Positions 36,633-46,443 of a stretch of DNA of 64,000 nt are shown here, one piece after another. Within the stretch, counting starts at the first letter, position 1. Every line of letters begins with the position of its first letter. The DNA lies in the NCBI GenBank assembly GCA_014860565.1, contig JACZJN010000162.1:140739-204738 (forward strand). The letters are read 5' to 3'. The stretch comes from Bacteroidota bacterium. Its GTDB lineage: Bacteria > Bacteroidota > Ignavibacteria > SZUA-365. The notes beneath the pieces are model-generated. The model was not told the DNA's origin and made no database searches. It worked only from the letters and a program-made list of their open reading frames with translations. The position numbers and the translations under genes were made by a program.

Positions 36633-38828
36633 TCAGCGGCTGCGGCGGTCTCCGCCACGTCCACCGCGGTCTCGGTCTCGTCCACCGCGATCTCGGTCTC
36701 GTCCGCCACGGTCGCTCGGACGCGGTTCCGGCTCAACATATCCTTCGGGCGGTTCCATGAGCGCCTTGCGGCTAAGCACGAGCTTTCCGTTGTCTTCGAC
36801 GCGAAGCAGCTTCACTGTCACGACATCGCCGACCTTCAGCACCTCTTCAACGGTGTTGAGACGGCGGAAGTCGATCTGGGAAATATGCAGCAACCCTTCC
36901 TTACCTGGAAGAATCTCCACGAAGGCGCCGAATTCCGCGATACGCTTGACGGGGCCGGTATAAATTTCACCGGCTTCCGGCATCTGCGTAATGCGGCGGA
37001 TAAGATCGACGGCCTTTTCGCTTGCTTCTGAATTCACGGACGCAATGATGATGCGACCATCGTCTTCGATGTTGATTTCCGCTCCGCTCTCCGCGACGAT
37101 TGCCTTGATGTTCTTTCCGCCCGGTCCGATGACCGCGCCGATAAGATCGACAGGGATATAGATTGTTGTGAGGCGCGGCGCGTAGCGGGAAAGATCCGGA
37201 CGCGTTTCGCCGATCCCCTCTTTCATTTTCTCGAGAATATGCATGCGGCCGTCACGTGCCTGCTGAAGGGCGCGTTCCATGATTTCAAAGCTGATACCTT
37301 TGATCTTGATATCCATCTGGTAGGATGTGATACCGTCCTCGGTACCCGCCACCTTGAAGTCCATGTCACCGAGATGATCCTCGTTACCAAGAATGTCGGT
37401 GAGCACCGCGACCTGGTCGCCTTCCTTGATAAGGCCCATGGCAACACCGGCGACCGCTTTCTTGATAGGCACACCGGCATCCATCAGCGCCATGGATCCA
37501 GAACAGACGGTCGCCATGGAAGACGAGCCATTCGATTCGAGGATGTCGCACAGCAGGCGAATGGTATACGGGAAATCCTCATCGGAGGGCAGCATGTTTT
37601 TCAGTGCGCGCTCCGCGAGATTTCCGTGGCCGATTTCGCGGCGGCTGGTGAAACCGAAGCGGCCCACCTCGCCTACCGAAAATGGCGGGAAATTGTAGTG
37701 CAGCATGAAGCGCTTGCGGAACTCGTCCTGCAGTCCGTCGATGATCTGTTCGTCGGATTTTGTTCCGAGCGTACAGCTCATCAGCGCCTGTGTTTCGCCG
37801 CGGGTAAACAACGCGGAGCCGTGGGCGCGCGGGAGGACGGATACTTCGCAGGTGATGGGACGAACGTCCGTCAAGCCGCGGCCGTCAAGACGCTGCCCTT
37901 TCTCGAGAATCGTGCGACGCATCGCATCCTTTTCGAAATCGTGGACCAGGTTCTTGATGGCGCCTTCCTGCTCGGGATAATCCTCGGCAAGAGCTTCGGC
38001 GACTTCCGTGTACAACGCCTTGGTCGTGCTGGCACGCTCTTCCTTGGCAAGAACGGTGCCTGCCAATTCCATCAACCGATCGTAACACAGTGTGCGCACG
38101 CGGTCGGAAAGTCCTTCGGCGAGTTCCGGTTTGACAACATCCATACGGGGCTTGCCTGCCTCGGCAGCAAATTCGCCGATGCCTTTGCAGATCTGGGCGA
38201 TGTAGGCGTGTCCGAATTTGAGGGCCTCAAGCATGTCGAGTTCGCTGATTTCATGCGACTCGCCTTCGACCATGAGAATGGAATCCTCGGTACCGGCAAG
38301 CACAACCTCGAGATCGGCTTCTTTCAACTGGCTGAAGGTCGGGTTGATGACGAACTCACCGCGGACGCGCGCGACGCGCACTTCGGCGATGGGTCCTTCA
38401 AACGGGGCGCCTGCGATCATCAACGCGGCCGAGGCCGCGGTGGCTGCAAGCACGTCGCCGTCATTCTCCTGATCGGAGGAATAAACGGAGGCCACGATCT
38501 GCACTTCGTTGCGGTAATTATCCGCGAACATGGGACGGATCGGACGATCGATGAGCCTGGCGGAAAGCACCTCCTTTTCCGAGGGCTTGCCCTCGCGCTT
38601 GAAGAAACCACCAGGGATTTTTCCGGCAGCGGAGGTTTTCTCACGGTACTCGCAGCTGAGTGGGAAGAAGTCGATGCCTTCCCTTGGTGTATCCGCAAGC
38701 ACAACGGTCGCAAGGACCATAGTGTCGCCGAGGGTGATCATAACCGCACCGCTGGCCTGGCGCGCGAAGCGGCCCGTTTCCAGCGTCAGCGTTCTTCCGC
38801 CGAGGTCTATTTCTTTTTTCTTCATCAT
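36633..38828 (-). CDS. pnp: polyribonucleotide nucleotidyltransferase (PNPase)
   Basis: 731 residues. Two RNase PH domains (first near 1-230, second near 310-540) are joined by a helical domain; GRFARQASGAVMITLGDTMVLATVV opens the first and LFTRGETQALMSCTLG the second, with SDILESNGSSSMATVCSGSMALMDAGVP in its core. A KH domain follows (VIGPGGKNIKAIV) and an S1 domain (GPVKRIAEFGAFVEILPGKEGLLHISQI). The tail is unusual: an RG-rich stretch with two RDRDRGG repeats ending RRSR. It degrades RNA 3' to 5' with phosphate. It lies downstream of rpsO as in many bacteria. Confidence 0.97.
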   Translation of the reverse strand: MMKKKEIDLGGRTLTLETGRFARQASGAVMITLGDTMVLATVVLADTPREGIDFFPLSCEYREKTSAAGKIPGGFFKREGKPSEKEVLSARLIDRPIRPMFADNYRNEVQIVASVYSSDQENDGDVLAATAASAALMIAGAPFEGPIAEVRVARVRGEFVINPTFSQLKEADLEVVLAGTEDSILMVEGESHEISELDMLEALKFGHAYIAQICKGIGEFAAEAGKPRMDVVKPELAEGLSDRVRTLCYDRLMELAGTVLAKEERASTTKALYTEVAEALAEDYPEQEGAIKNLVHDFEKDAMRRTILEKGQRLDGRGLTDVRPITCEVSVLPRAHGSALFTRGETQALMSCTLGTKSDEQIIDGLQDEFRKRFMLHYNFPPFSVGEVGRFGFTSRREIGHGNLAERALKNMLPSDEDFPYTIRLLCDILESNGSSSMATVCSGSMALMDAGVPIKKAVAGVAMGLIKEGDQVAVLTDILGNEDHLGDMDFKVAGTEDGITSYQMDIKIKGISFEIMERALQQARDGRMHILEKMKEGIGETRPDLSRYAPRLTTIYIPVDLIGAVIGPGGKNIKAIVAESGAEINIEDDGRIIIASVNSEASEKAVDLIRRITQMPEAGEIYTGPVKRIAEFGAFVEILPGKEGLLHISQIDFRRLNTVEEVLKVGDVVTVKLLRVEDNGKLVLSRKALMEPPEGYVEPEPRPSDRGGRDRDRGGRDRDRGGRGGDRRSR
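36661..36702 (-). repeat. 21-bp tandem repeat encoding RDRDRGG in the PNPase tail
   Basis: Two 21-bp copies (36661-36681 and 36682-36702) differ by one base and encode a basic RG-rich heptad. Partial further units flank them. In-frame length variation between related strains would be expected. Confidence 0.8.
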
Positions 38829-38881
38829 ATCCTTGTTCTCTTTTGGGAATTATCCCTTGATTTGTCGTTTCGACAGCGCGA

Positions 38882-39151
38882 TTATTTGCGCAGCTCGAGG
38901 TCCTTGACGATGGAGCGGTAGCGCGTGATATCAACCTTCTGCAGGTATGCGAGAAGACGACGGCGCTTACCGACCATTTTCAGAAGACCACGACGACTGT
39001 GATGATCTTTCTTGTTCTGGTCGAAATGGGGTGAAAGCCCATTGATGGTTTCGGTGAGAATGGCGATCTGGACTTCGGCCTTTCCGCTGTCCTTCTCATT
39101 GCCACCGAATTTCTTGATGAGTTCCTGCTTGCGTTCGCTTGTCAGAGGCAT
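38882..39151 (-). CDS. rpsO: 30S ribosomal protein S15
   Basis: 89 residues, the standard length. It contains [20 protein letters not shown] and the rRNA-binding region [31 protein letters not shown], both highly typical of S15. It binds the central domain of 16S rRNA early in 30S assembly. It lies between ribF (30 bases) and pnp (53 bases). The short gap to pnp leaves room for the RNase-processing hairpin known in other bacteria, but I do not see a clear one. Confidence 0.98.
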   Translation of the reverse strand: MPLTSERKQELIKKFGGNEKDSGKAEVQIAILTETINGLSPHFDQNKKDHHSRRGLLKMVGKRRRLLAYLQKVDITRYRSIVKDLELRK

Positions 39152-39181
39152 GGTATTGCTCCTTGTAGTACCAGTTATGCG

Positions 39182-40135
39182 TTAATCGTTGATTCTGTTT
39201 TTTTCTCGTTTGAAATACGCGAGCGCGATTTCGGTGTCGGATTGTATCTGTGCCGCAAGCTGCGTGGAACTGTCGAAACGGATCTCCTCACGGAGACGTT
39301 CGAGCAATTCCACTTGCATGTGCATTCCGTACAAATCGCCGGAAAAAGTAAAAATATGAACTTCCAGCGAAATATGCATCTGTTCTGAAACCGTCGGCCT
39401 GCGGCCGATATTCATGATCGCATCGTAGCTCTGTCCGTTGCATCGGACACGTACGATGTACACGCCGTTGCTCGGCAGCAGCTTGTCCGAGGTCCGCAGT
39501 TCTAAATTCGCCGTCGGAAAGCCGAGGCGTGTACCGAGACCTTCGCCGCGTACGACTATTCCCGAAAGGCTGTAGGGCCTCCCAAGAAAATCCCACGCTT
39601 TGCCGACATTGCCCTGGCCGAGCACATTGCGGATTGCTGTACTGCTGACTTTCACACCGTTCATCAGAAGTTCGCTCACCACCGTCACACCGACGCCATG
39701 GGATTCTCCGAGCTGCTTCAACGCCTCCGCATTCCCTGCGCGGCCTTTGCCGAACGCATGGTCCACACCGACCACCACCCGGGTTGCGTGCAGGCGGCGG
39801 ACGATATATTCCTGGAAAAACGTCGATGCATCGAGCACCGAAAGATCTCGCGTAAAAGGGAGCACGATGCATGCATCGAGCTCGGTTTCCTGAAGAAGGG
39901 CGAGCCGCTCCTCCACCGAAGTCAGCAGATACGTCGGGTCGCCTTTTCTGCCGATGACCTCTCTCGGATGAGGATCGAATGTCATCAGCACCGCCCTGCC
40001 GCCGATTTCTTCGGCGGTCGATACAGTCCGCTCGATAATACGGCGGTGGCCAAGATGCACACCGTCGAACGTCCCGAGGGTCAGTGACACCGGGCGTCCG
40101 TGGGGAAACGCGTCAAGACTGCGGAAGACCTGCAC
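39182..40135 (-). CDS. ribF: bifunctional riboflavin kinase/FAD synthetase
   Basis: About 317 residues from a GTG at 40135, chosen because AGGAG lies 7 bases upstream; a GTG at 40159 would add eight residues. FAD synthetase domain: SLTLGTFDGVHLGHRRII near 18 and TFDPHPREV. VVGVDHAFGKGRAGN follows. C-terminal riboflavin kinase domain: VRGEGLGTRLGFPTANLEL near 200 and YDAIMNIGRRPTV. It makes FMN and FAD in two steps. The start overlaps the truB stop by 23 bases, inside the rimP-pnp operon. Confidence 0.95.
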   Translation of the reverse strand: MQVFRSLDAFPHGRPVSLTLGTFDGVHLGHRRIIERTVSTAEEIGGRAVLMTFDPHPREVIGRKGDPTYLLTSVEERLALLQETELDACIVLPFTRDLSVLDASTFFQEYIVRRLHATRVVVGVDHAFGKGRAGNAEALKQLGESHGVGVTVVSELLMNGVKVSSTAIRNVLGQGNVGKAWDFLGRPYSLSGIVVRGEGLGTRLGFPTANLELRTSDKLLPSNGVYIVRVRCNGQSYDAIMNIGRRPTVSEQMHISLEVHIFTFSGDLYGMHMQVELLERLREEIRFDSSTQLAAQIQSDTEIALAYFKREKNRIND

Positions 40136-40868
40136 GCGTTTGCTCCTGTGTCCGTTCACGAAGCAGTCCGAGCGCGGATGCTTCCTGTACGATCTGTTCT
40201 ATGCTCCATGCTTCCGCTGCGGCGAATTCTCCGATGAACGTGCGCCGCAGTTCCGTCAGATACGCACCGCAGCCGAGTTGCTGACCGAGATCATGTGCAA
40301 GGGTGCGTACGTAGGTGCCTTTCGAGCAATGCACTTCGAAGGTGACATCGGGAAGCGAAACCGTAGCAATCGTGAATGCATCGATTGTGACCGATCGCGG
40401 CTGCCGCTCCACTTCCACACCTTTACGCGCAAGTTTGTAGAGCCGCTGGCCATCGACCTTCACAGCGGAGTACATCGGGGGGAGCTGCTCAATCACTCCC
40501 GTGAAAGATGCAACGGCATTGCGAATGCGTTCCTCGTCAATCTCCCCGATCGGCCTCAGGTCCGTAGGTTCCGTTTCCGCGTCGTAGCTCGGGGTTACTG
40601 CGCCGAGGCGCAAGCTGCCCTCGTATATCTTTCCAAGTGCCTGGAACGCGTCAATCTTTTTGGTCAAATGAGATGAGCAGAGAATCAGCAGGCCGGTCGC
40701 CATCGGATCGAGTGTGCCGGCATGTCCGACCTTTTTTACGCGAAGAGCAGAACGGACCTTCTTGACGACGTCAAACGAGGTCCAGCTCTTTGGCTTGTCC
40801 ACAAGCAGCACACCGCCGCTGGGGGAACGAAACTGCTCGATGGTATTGAAACCTTGCGGCTGCGTCAA
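40113..40868 (-). CDS. truB: tRNA pseudouridine(55) synthase TruB
   Basis: 251 residues. Motifs: [18 protein letters not shown] near 18, [17 protein letters not shown] near 46 with the catalytic Asp in [25 protein letters not shown], and [30 protein letters not shown] near 180. It makes pseudouridine 55 in the T arm of tRNAs. The C-terminus is short, without the PUA domain of longer TruB proteins. It overlaps the rbfA stop by 4 bases (40865-40868). Confidence 0.96.
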   Translation of the reverse strand: MTQPQGFNTIEQFRSPSGGVLLVDKPKSWTSFDVVKKVRSALRVKKVGHAGTLDPMATGLLILCSSHLTKKIDAFQALGKIYEGSLRLGAVTPSYDAETEPTDLRPIGEIDEERIRNAVASFTGVIEQLPPMYSAVKVDGQRLYKLARKGVEVERQPRSVTIDAFTIATVSLPDVTFEVHCSKGTYVRTLAHDLGQQLGCGAYLTELRRTFIGEFAAAEAWSIEQIVQEASALGLLRERTQEQTRAGLPQS

Positions 40869-41218
40869 CGCCCCTGCTCGTCCTCGTGAATTTGTCGGAT
40901 CAACTCTTCGATGCGCTCGACCTTCTCAAGTGTCTGATCGATATAGAAACGAAGTTCCGGAGTGAATTTCAGCCGTACTGCACGACCGACGCCCATGCGT
41001 AATTCCTTCAAATTCGCTTCCAGGAACTCCATCACCTGTTCGTTTGATTTTCCGGAACGGAAATGGCTGATGTATATCTTTGCCAGACGCAGGTCAGGCG
41101 TGACAATGACCTCGGTCACCGTGAGCAAACCGTAGCCCGCCGTCTCGATGCGGGTGGTCAGCGCCTCGCTGATCTCATGTTTGATAAGCTGCGCAACACG
41201 CGCGGTACGAATGGACAT
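40865..41218 (-). CDS. rbfA: ribosome-binding factor A
   Basis: 117 residues. The family pattern is clear: [18 protein letters not shown] at the start, [20 protein letters not shown] in the middle, and [31 protein letters not shown] near the C-terminus. It is a KH-fold factor for 16S rRNA 5'-end maturation and 30S assembly. It begins 3 bases after the infB stop and is translationally linked to truB. Confidence 0.97.
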   Translation of the reverse strand: MSIRTARVAQLIKHEISEALTTRIETAGYGLLTVTEVIVTPDLRLAKIYISHFRSGKSNEQVMEFLEANLKELRMGVGRAVRLKFTPELRFYIDQTLEKVERIEELIRQIHEDEQGR

Positions 41219-41221
41219 GCC

Positions 41222-44005
41222 TTATTTCGCCTGATCGAGGGAACGCTTGACTTCGACGGTTTCGAAGGACTCGATGATGTCGCCGACCTTGATGTCGTTG
41301 TAGCCGACAAGGTTGAGACCGCATTCGAAGCCGCTGTCGACTTCACGCACATCGTCCTTGAAGCGTTTGAGTGAGTCGATACCTCCGGTAAACATCACGA
41401 TACCATCTCGGAGCAGACGGATGCGGCTGTTGCGGTGGATCTTGCCGTCCTGCACGTAGCAGCCGGCGATCGTTCCCACCTTTGAGATCTTGAAGACCTC
41501 GCGCACCAGCACCGTGGCAGTGACTTTCTCCTTGATGTCGGGACGCAGCATTCCTTCAAGAGCGGCGCGGACGTCTTCGATCGCGTCGTAGATGATTTCA
41601 TAAAGCCGAATATCCACATCCTCCACCTCGGCGAGTTTGCGCGCGTTGAGGTTGGGACGGACACGGAAGCCGATAATGATGGCATTGGAAGCACTGGCGA
41701 GAAGCACGTCGGACTCGCTGATCGCGCCGACGCTCTTGTGAATGACGTCGATGCGCACTTCCTGGTTGGAGAGCTTGAGCAGCGAATCGCTGAGCGCCTC
41801 CACCGAACCGTCCACATCGCCCTTGACCACGATCGGCAGATCCTGAACACCGCCGAGCTTGATGTGTGCGGAGATATCGTCGAGCGTCGTACGGCGGACG
41901 CGGCGGAAATCGGATTCGCGCTTGATCTGCTGGCGATTGGTCGCCACTTCGCGGGCGGTCCGTTCTCCATCGACCACGACGAACGCGTCGCCTGCCTGAG
42001 GTGAGCCGTTGAATCCGAGCACCTGTACAGGAGTGGCAGGTGGAGCGTTTTCAACACGGTTGCCACGCTCGTCGAGCAGTGCGCGCACCTTGCCAAATTC
42101 GTTCCCCGCGACAAAGGTATCACCGACCTTGAGCGTACCCTTCTGCACGAGCACCGTGGCAACGATGCCCTTGCCCTTGTCGAGCTCGGATTCGATGACG
42201 GTGCCGCGCGCCTCGCGTTCGGCATTTGCTTTCAGATCGAGTATATCGGCCTCGAGCAGAATGCGCTCGAGCAGTTCTTCAATGTTCGTTCCGGCTTTCG
42301 CGGAAATAGGTACGCAGCCAACCCTTCCGCCCCATTCCTCTACGAGGAGGCCGCGGTCTGCCAGCTGCTGCTTGATCTTGTCCGGATTGGCCTCCGGCTT
42401 ATCCATCTTGTTGATGGCGACAACGATCGGCACCTTGGCTGCCTGGGCGTGACTGATGGCCTCGACCGTCTGGGGCATGACACTGTCGTCGGCCGCAACC
42501 ACGAGCACCACGATATCGGTCACCTGCGCACCGCGTGCACGCATGGCAGTAAATGCCTCGTGACCAGGAGTATCGAGGAAGCTGATCTTGCGTTGATTCT
42601 CCAGGGTCACGGTGTATGCGCCGATGTGCTGCGTGATACCGCCGCTTTCTCCCGCCACGACATTGGTTTTACGGATGAAATCAAGAAGCTTGGTTTTTCC
42701 GTGATCGACGTGACCCATGATGGTGACAATCGGGGGACGCGTGGTCAGCGTTTCATCATCATCGTCGAAGTCGGTCAGTTCGTCGTCGACGTATTCTTCA
42801 TGCTTCTGTACATCAAAGCCGAACTCCGAGGCCACCAGCTCAATCGTTTCCATGTCGAGGCGCTGATTGATTGAAGCCATCACGCCGAGGCCGATCAGGG
42901 AGGCGATCACTTCGTTGACACCGACGTTCATGAAGCCCGCGATTTCACTCACCGTTGCATACTCGTAGATGCGGAGAATCTGCTTCTCGCGCTCCATCTG
43001 CTCGTTCTCGCGTATCTGCTCTTCCTCACGGCGAGCACGTTTGCGCTTGCGAATGGCAGAACGCTGCGAAACCGGTCCGAGATCCGACATCGAGGCGATG
43101 GTCTTTTTGATGGCACTGGCGACTTCCGCCTGATCCACCTCGCGTGGACGTCCTTTTTTCGCTCGCTTTTTCCTGGCCTCTGCCTCTGCAGAATCCTCGA
43201 CGGTCCCGGGTTTGACAACCTTCTTTTTCTTTTTCTTCTTGCGCCGGAGAGCGTCAGCGTCGCTGGTGGCTGTGGTCCCCTTTTCGTCTTTCTTTGGTTT
43301 GTCGGTGGGAGCCTCTTCGAGATTGATCTTGCCCATGACCGTCAAACCGCGCATCTTCGGCATGCTCGCCTCGATGCTGACGTCTATATCTTCTTTTTTT
43401 GCTTTCTTGCGAGGTTCTTTTTTTGCTTCCGCATCGGCATCAGGAGCGGGCGCGATTGCCTCCGCCGCAACATCTTCAACCTTTTCGGCTGCCTCCTCTA
43501 CCGCAGGGGCGATTTCAGCTTCTACAGCTTCAGACTCCTCTTTGGGAACAGGTGAAAGCTCAGGCGTTTCTGCGACTACTTCCTCAATTTCCGCGGCAGT
43601 TTCTTCAACTGCTTCGGCAGGTTCCACCGCTTCTTCGGCAACCACCTCGATAGAGGTTTCCTCAACGGGTACTTCCTCGACGACCGGTTCTTCCACGGGG
43701 ACGACCACCGGTTTTTCAGGAACCGAGACCTCAGGCATATCGTCGTCTGTGAATTCGTCGCCACGCCGTTTGCGATCGACCTCGTCGAATTCCTTCCGTC
43801 TCCGGGCATGGCGCTCGGCGTCGATCTTCTCTTTCTTGTAATGCTTCTCTATGAGTTCAAGCATCTCCTCATCGATGATTGACATGTGGTTTTTGACCGC
43901 ATACCCCTTCTTGGTCAAAAACTCCGTCAAGGTGTCGTGAGAAAGATTGAACTCTTTCGCAACCTTATAGAGCCGCGTTTTACTCGTTTTATCCGTAACT
44001 GCCAT
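41222..44005 (-). CDS. infB: translation initiation factor IF-2
   Basis: 927 residues. The N-terminus has the IF2 helix-turn-helix ([20 protein letters not shown]). A long low-complexity region (about residues 75-320) follows, first very acidic (VEEP/EEV repeats) and then basic with a run of seven lysines. The G domain begins [19 protein letters not shown] near 435, with [17 protein letters not shown] and [11 protein letters not shown]. Domains II-IV bind ribosome and initiator tRNA. It lies 42 bases after nusA. The linker composition is lineage-variable and says little about function. Confidence 0.97.
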   Translation of the reverse strand: MAVTDKTSKTRLYKVAKEFNLSHDTLTEFLTKKGYAVKNHMSIIDEEMLELIEKHYKKEKIDAERHARRRKEFDEVDRKRRGDEFTDDDMPEVSVPEKPVVVPVEEPVVEEVPVEETSIEVVAEEAVEPAEAVEETAAEIEEVVAETPELSPVPKEESEAVEAEIAPAVEEAAEKVEDVAAEAIAPAPDADAEAKKEPRKKAKKEDIDVSIEASMPKMRGLTVMGKINLEEAPTDKPKKDEKGTTATSDADALRRKKKKKKKVVKPGTVEDSAEAEARKKRAKKGRPREVDQAEVASAIKKTIASMSDLGPVSQRSAIRKRKRARREEEQIRENEQMEREKQILRIYEYATVSEIAGFMNVGVNEVIASLIGLGVMASINQRLDMETIELVASEFGFDVQKHEEYVDDELTDFDDDDETLTTRPPIVTIMGHVDHGKTKLLDFIRKTNVVAGESGGITQHIGAYTVTLENQRKISFLDTPGHEAFTAMRARGAQVTDIVVLVVAADDSVMPQTVEAISHAQAAKVPIVVAINKMDKPEANPDKIKQQLADRGLLVEEWGGRVGCVPISAKAGTNIEELLERILLEADILDLKANAEREARGTVIESELDKGKGIVATVLVQKGTLKVGDTFVAGNEFGKVRALLDERGNRVENAPPATPVQVLGFNGSPQAGDAFVVVDGERTAREVATNRQQIKRESDFRRVRRTTLDDISAHIKLGGVQDLPIVVKGDVDGSVEALSDSLLKLSNQEVRIDVIHKSVGAISESDVLLASASNAIIIGFRVRPNLNARKLAEVEDVDIRLYEIIYDAIEDVRAALEGMLRPDIKEKVTATVLVREVFKISKVGTIAGCYVQDGKIHRNSRIRLLRDGIVMFTGGIDSLKRFKDDVREVDSGFECGLNLVGYNDIKVGDIIESFETVEVKRSLDQAK

Positions 44006-44047
44006 TTCGCCGGTATTGCGTTAAGAAAAATGATATTGAAAGAGGAG

Positions 44048-45316
44048 TTATTCCTCTTCAGAAAACGCCTTCTTCATCTCCACAACGATGTCGTTGATCT
44101 GTTCGATGCTGATACCCGGAACCTTCGCCAGAAGATCGGACACCGGCGCGAGGATCACGTCGTTCGCAGTATGGTAGCCAGCGTTCACAAGACTGTTAAT
44201 GAGTTCTTCGCCGAATTCAGGGACGAACTCGTTCAGATCGATTTCGTATTCCGCCATGGTCTTGGTGATTTCCTCACCCTCCTTGACGATTTCAATGCGG
44301 AACCCTGTCAATTCAGATGCGAGACGGATGTTCTGTCCGTTGCGTCCGATTGCCAGAGATGCCTGTTCCGTGTCGACATGGACTTTCGCAGTGCGCGTGG
44401 GGCGATCGATTTTCACTTCGATCAGCTTCGCCGGCGCCAATGCACGTTGGATGAACAAATGCGTATCATCCGTCCAGTTGATCACGTCGATGTTTTCGTT
44501 GTTGAGCTCACGTACGATCGCGTGGATGCGCACGCCCTTCATGCCGACGCAGGCGCCGACAGCGTCGATGCGGTCGTCATGCGATTCGACGGCGACTTTC
44601 GCGCGCTCTCCCGGCTCGCGGGCGATCTTGCGAATGGAAATCACACCGTCATAAATCTCGGGGATTTCCTGTTCGAACAATTTCTGGAGAAAAAGAGAAT
44701 CAGCACGCGAGACAATAACCATCGGCATGCCGCTTCCCTTACGGACCACTTCCTTGATCACGCAACGGATGACGTCGCCCTTGCGGTAACGTTCCTTGGA
44801 GATCTGTTCCGACTTGGGAAGAAGCAGTTCCGTGCGGTTGTGATTAATGAGCACGTCGTTGCGGCGCACCTGATACACATCACCCACCACGATATCACCG
44901 ACCTTGTCGGAGTACTCGTCGTGAATGAGATCCTTCTCGATTTCCTTGATGCGCTGATTCAGATTCTGCTTCGCCGTGGAAACGAGGCGACGGCCGAATT
45001 CCGCGAGGTTGATGATCTCAACATATTCCTCGCCGACCTCGAGTTCTTCGCCCGATTTTTCCCTTGCGACCGTCAGCTCGACCTGCGTGGTAGGGTCCTC
45101 GACGACGTCGACAACTTCACGGATGAGGAATATCTCAATATCACCCTTGTCCATGTTCACGACGATCTCGTAGTTGGCCTCGAGGCCATATTTCTTCTTG
45201 ACCATCATGCCAAAGATGTCTTCGATCACCGAGACGAGGCGATCGCGGTCGATGCCTTTCTCGCGAACCATCTGGCTGAACGATTCGACGATTTCATTGT
45301 TCATGCTGCGGCTCAT
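44048..45316 (-). CDS. nusA: transcription termination/antitermination factor NusA
   Basis: 422 residues. Order: N-terminal RNAP-binding domain (KGIDRDRLVSVIEDIFGMMVKKKYG), S1 domain (VGDIVVGDVYQVRRNDVLINH), KH1 (GERAKVAVESHDDRIDAVGACVGMKGVRIHAIVRELNNENIDV), KH2 (SLAIGRNGQNIRLASELTGFRIEI), and a C-terminal helical part (EELINSLVNAGYHTANDVILA) ending EEE. It modulates pausing and termination. It is placed after rimP, the standard bacterial order. Confidence 0.97.
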   Translation of the reverse strand: MSRSMNNEIVESFSQMVREKGIDRDRLVSVIEDIFGMMVKKKYGLEANYEIVVNMDKGDIEIFLIREVVDVVEDPTTQVELTVAREKSGEELEVGEEYVEIINLAEFGRRLVSTAKQNLNQRIKEIEKDLIHDEYSDKVGDIVVGDVYQVRRNDVLINHNRTELLLPKSEQISKERYRKGDVIRCVIKEVVRKGSGMPMVIVSRADSLFLQKLFEQEIPEIYDGVISIRKIAREPGERAKVAVESHDDRIDAVGACVGMKGVRIHAIVRELNNENIDVINWTDDTHLFIQRALAPAKLIEVKIDRPTRTAKVHVDTEQASLAIGRNGQNIRLASELTGFRIEIVKEGEEITKTMAEYEIDLNEFVPEFGEELINSLVNAGYHTANDVILAPVSDLLAKVPGISIEQINDIVVEMKKAFSEEE

Positions 45317-45366
45317 TATGCTCTCCTACCTTCAGCAGAGTGTATGCAGTTCATAGATCTGTTTTC

Positions 45367-45885
45367 CTAGAGTGTGGCCTGGATCATGGCGTGGTCGATC
45401 CGTTCGAACGGAACAGCGAGTGCACCATCGCCCAGGCTGACGAGCAGCTGCTCATCGGTAACTTCAAGAATTTTGCCGGAAAGATCGCGCTTCCCCTCGC
45501 CCTCGACCACCGTCAACGCAACAGTACGCCCCTGATGACGCCGATACTGCCACGAGTGGCGCAGTGGACGATCAAGACCCGGCGACGAGACAACGAGTTG
45601 ATACGCATCGTTGATCCAGCCGTTTTCGTCAATCATATCTCCGATCCTGCGACTCAGCGACGCAAGCGTGTCGGCAGTGATGCCGTCCTCCGTATCCGCA
45701 TACACCTCGAGTACGCGGCGCCGTCCCTGGGGACGCAGGACAAGCTCTACCAGATGCGCTCCACCGGCCTCGACAAGCGTTTCAATATGCGATTTCAGGG
45801 ACTCGATATGCTGTTTCTGCGATTCCGTATGTTCAAACCGGCTTATAATAAAAAATGCGGGATTGGCCCCACATTCAAGACTCAT
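45367..45885 (-). CDS. rimP: ribosome maturation factor RimP
   Basis: 172 residues from the only upstream ATG, at 45885; a TAA lies in frame four codons before it. Core motifs: ESLKSHIETLVEAGGAHLVEL near 28, GRRRVLEVYADTEDGITADTL, and YQLVVSSPGLDRPL near 110. It acts in late 30S maturation. No Shine-Dalgarno precedes the ATG, and a good promoter (45887-45915) ends just 2 bases upstream, so the true start may be a non-ATG codon in the first 25 codons, or the promoter call is wrong. Confidence 0.9.
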   Translation of the reverse strand: MSLECGANPAFFIISRFEHTESQKQHIESLKSHIETLVEAGGAHLVELVLRPQGRRRVLEVYADTEDGITADTLASLSRRIGDMIDENGWINDAYQLVVSSPGLDRPLRHSWQYRRHQGRTVALTVVEGEGKRDLSGKILEVTDEQLLVSLGDGALAVPFERIDHAMIQATL

Positions 45886-45886
45886 A

Positions 45887-45915
45887 AATATAGATTAAAA
45901 ACTTCTCACTTGCAA
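45887..45915 (-). promoter_or_regulatory. putative promoter of the rimP-nusA-infB operon
   Basis: On the minus strand TTGCAA (45910-45915) is 17 bases from TATATT (45887-45892), a good sigma70 match. It lies in the 97-base gap to divergent smpB. The predicted start would fall a few bases inside the annotated rimP ATG, which is a conflict (see rimP). TTGCAA is palindromic, so it could also serve smpB. Confidence 0.4.
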
Positions 45916-45982
45916 TTGTCCTCTGGTCTTTTTTCTTTTGGAATCTCGTATTTTTACCCCCATCAGTTCGCAGATCACTCGA

Positions 45983-46438
45983 ATGAATGCAGAGAAGGAC
46001 AATGTCCGGCATATCCTGACCAACCGCAGGGCGCGGCACGAGTACCTCGTGCTCGAAACCCTGGAGGTCGGAATCGCCCTGCGCGGCACGGAGGTGAAAT
46101 CTGCGCGCGCAGGGAAAATCAACGTGCAGGACGCCTACGCGAGCGTGGTTGACGACGAGCTTTTTTTATACAACATGCATATAAGTCCTTTCGACAAAGG
46201 CAATATCCACAATCACGACCCCATGCGCATCCGGAAACTGCTGGCGAAAAAGAAGGAAATCCGGAAGCTTGAACAGAAGGTCAACGAAAAGGGCCTTACT
46301 CTCATCCCCCTGCAGATTTACTTTCTCGGTCGGCATCTGAAGATCGAACTCGGCGTGTGCAAAGGGAAAAAAACCTATGACAAACGCCATGCGCTCAAGG
46401 AGCGTGACACGAAACGTGAAATGGAACGACAGCAGTGA
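45983..46438 (+). CDS. smpB: SsrA (tmRNA)-binding protein
   Basis: 151 residues from the ATG at 45983 (the frame is open upstream to a TTG at 45938). Motifs: HILTNRRARHEYLVLETLEVGIALRGTEVKS at the start, FLYNMHISPFDKGN near 65, RKLLAKKKEIRKLEQKVNEKGLTLIPLQIYF near 90 and a basic tail KKTYDKRHALKERDTKREMERQ. It brings tmRNA to stalled ribosomes. If a translation-arrest peptide works upstream of secA, this rescue system would be the competing pathway; that link is inference. No ssrA gene is seen nearby. Confidence 0.96.
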   Translation: MNAEKDNVRHILTNRRARHEYLVLETLEVGIALRGTEVKSARAGKINVQDAYASVVDDELFLYNMHISPFDKGNIHNHDPMRIRKLLAKKKEIRKLEQKVNEKGLTLIPLQIYFLGRHLKIELGVCKGKKTYDKRHALKERDTKREMERQQ

Positions 46439-46443
46439 GTACC

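Noticed and set aside
37239..38921. 560-codon plus-strand frame opposite pnp
   Set aside because: Antisense shadow of PNPase; no motif, no ribosome-binding site.
43886..45370. 494-codon plus-strand frame opposite nusA and infB start
   Set aside because: Antisense shadow; His/Asp-rich composition is the complement of NusA codons.
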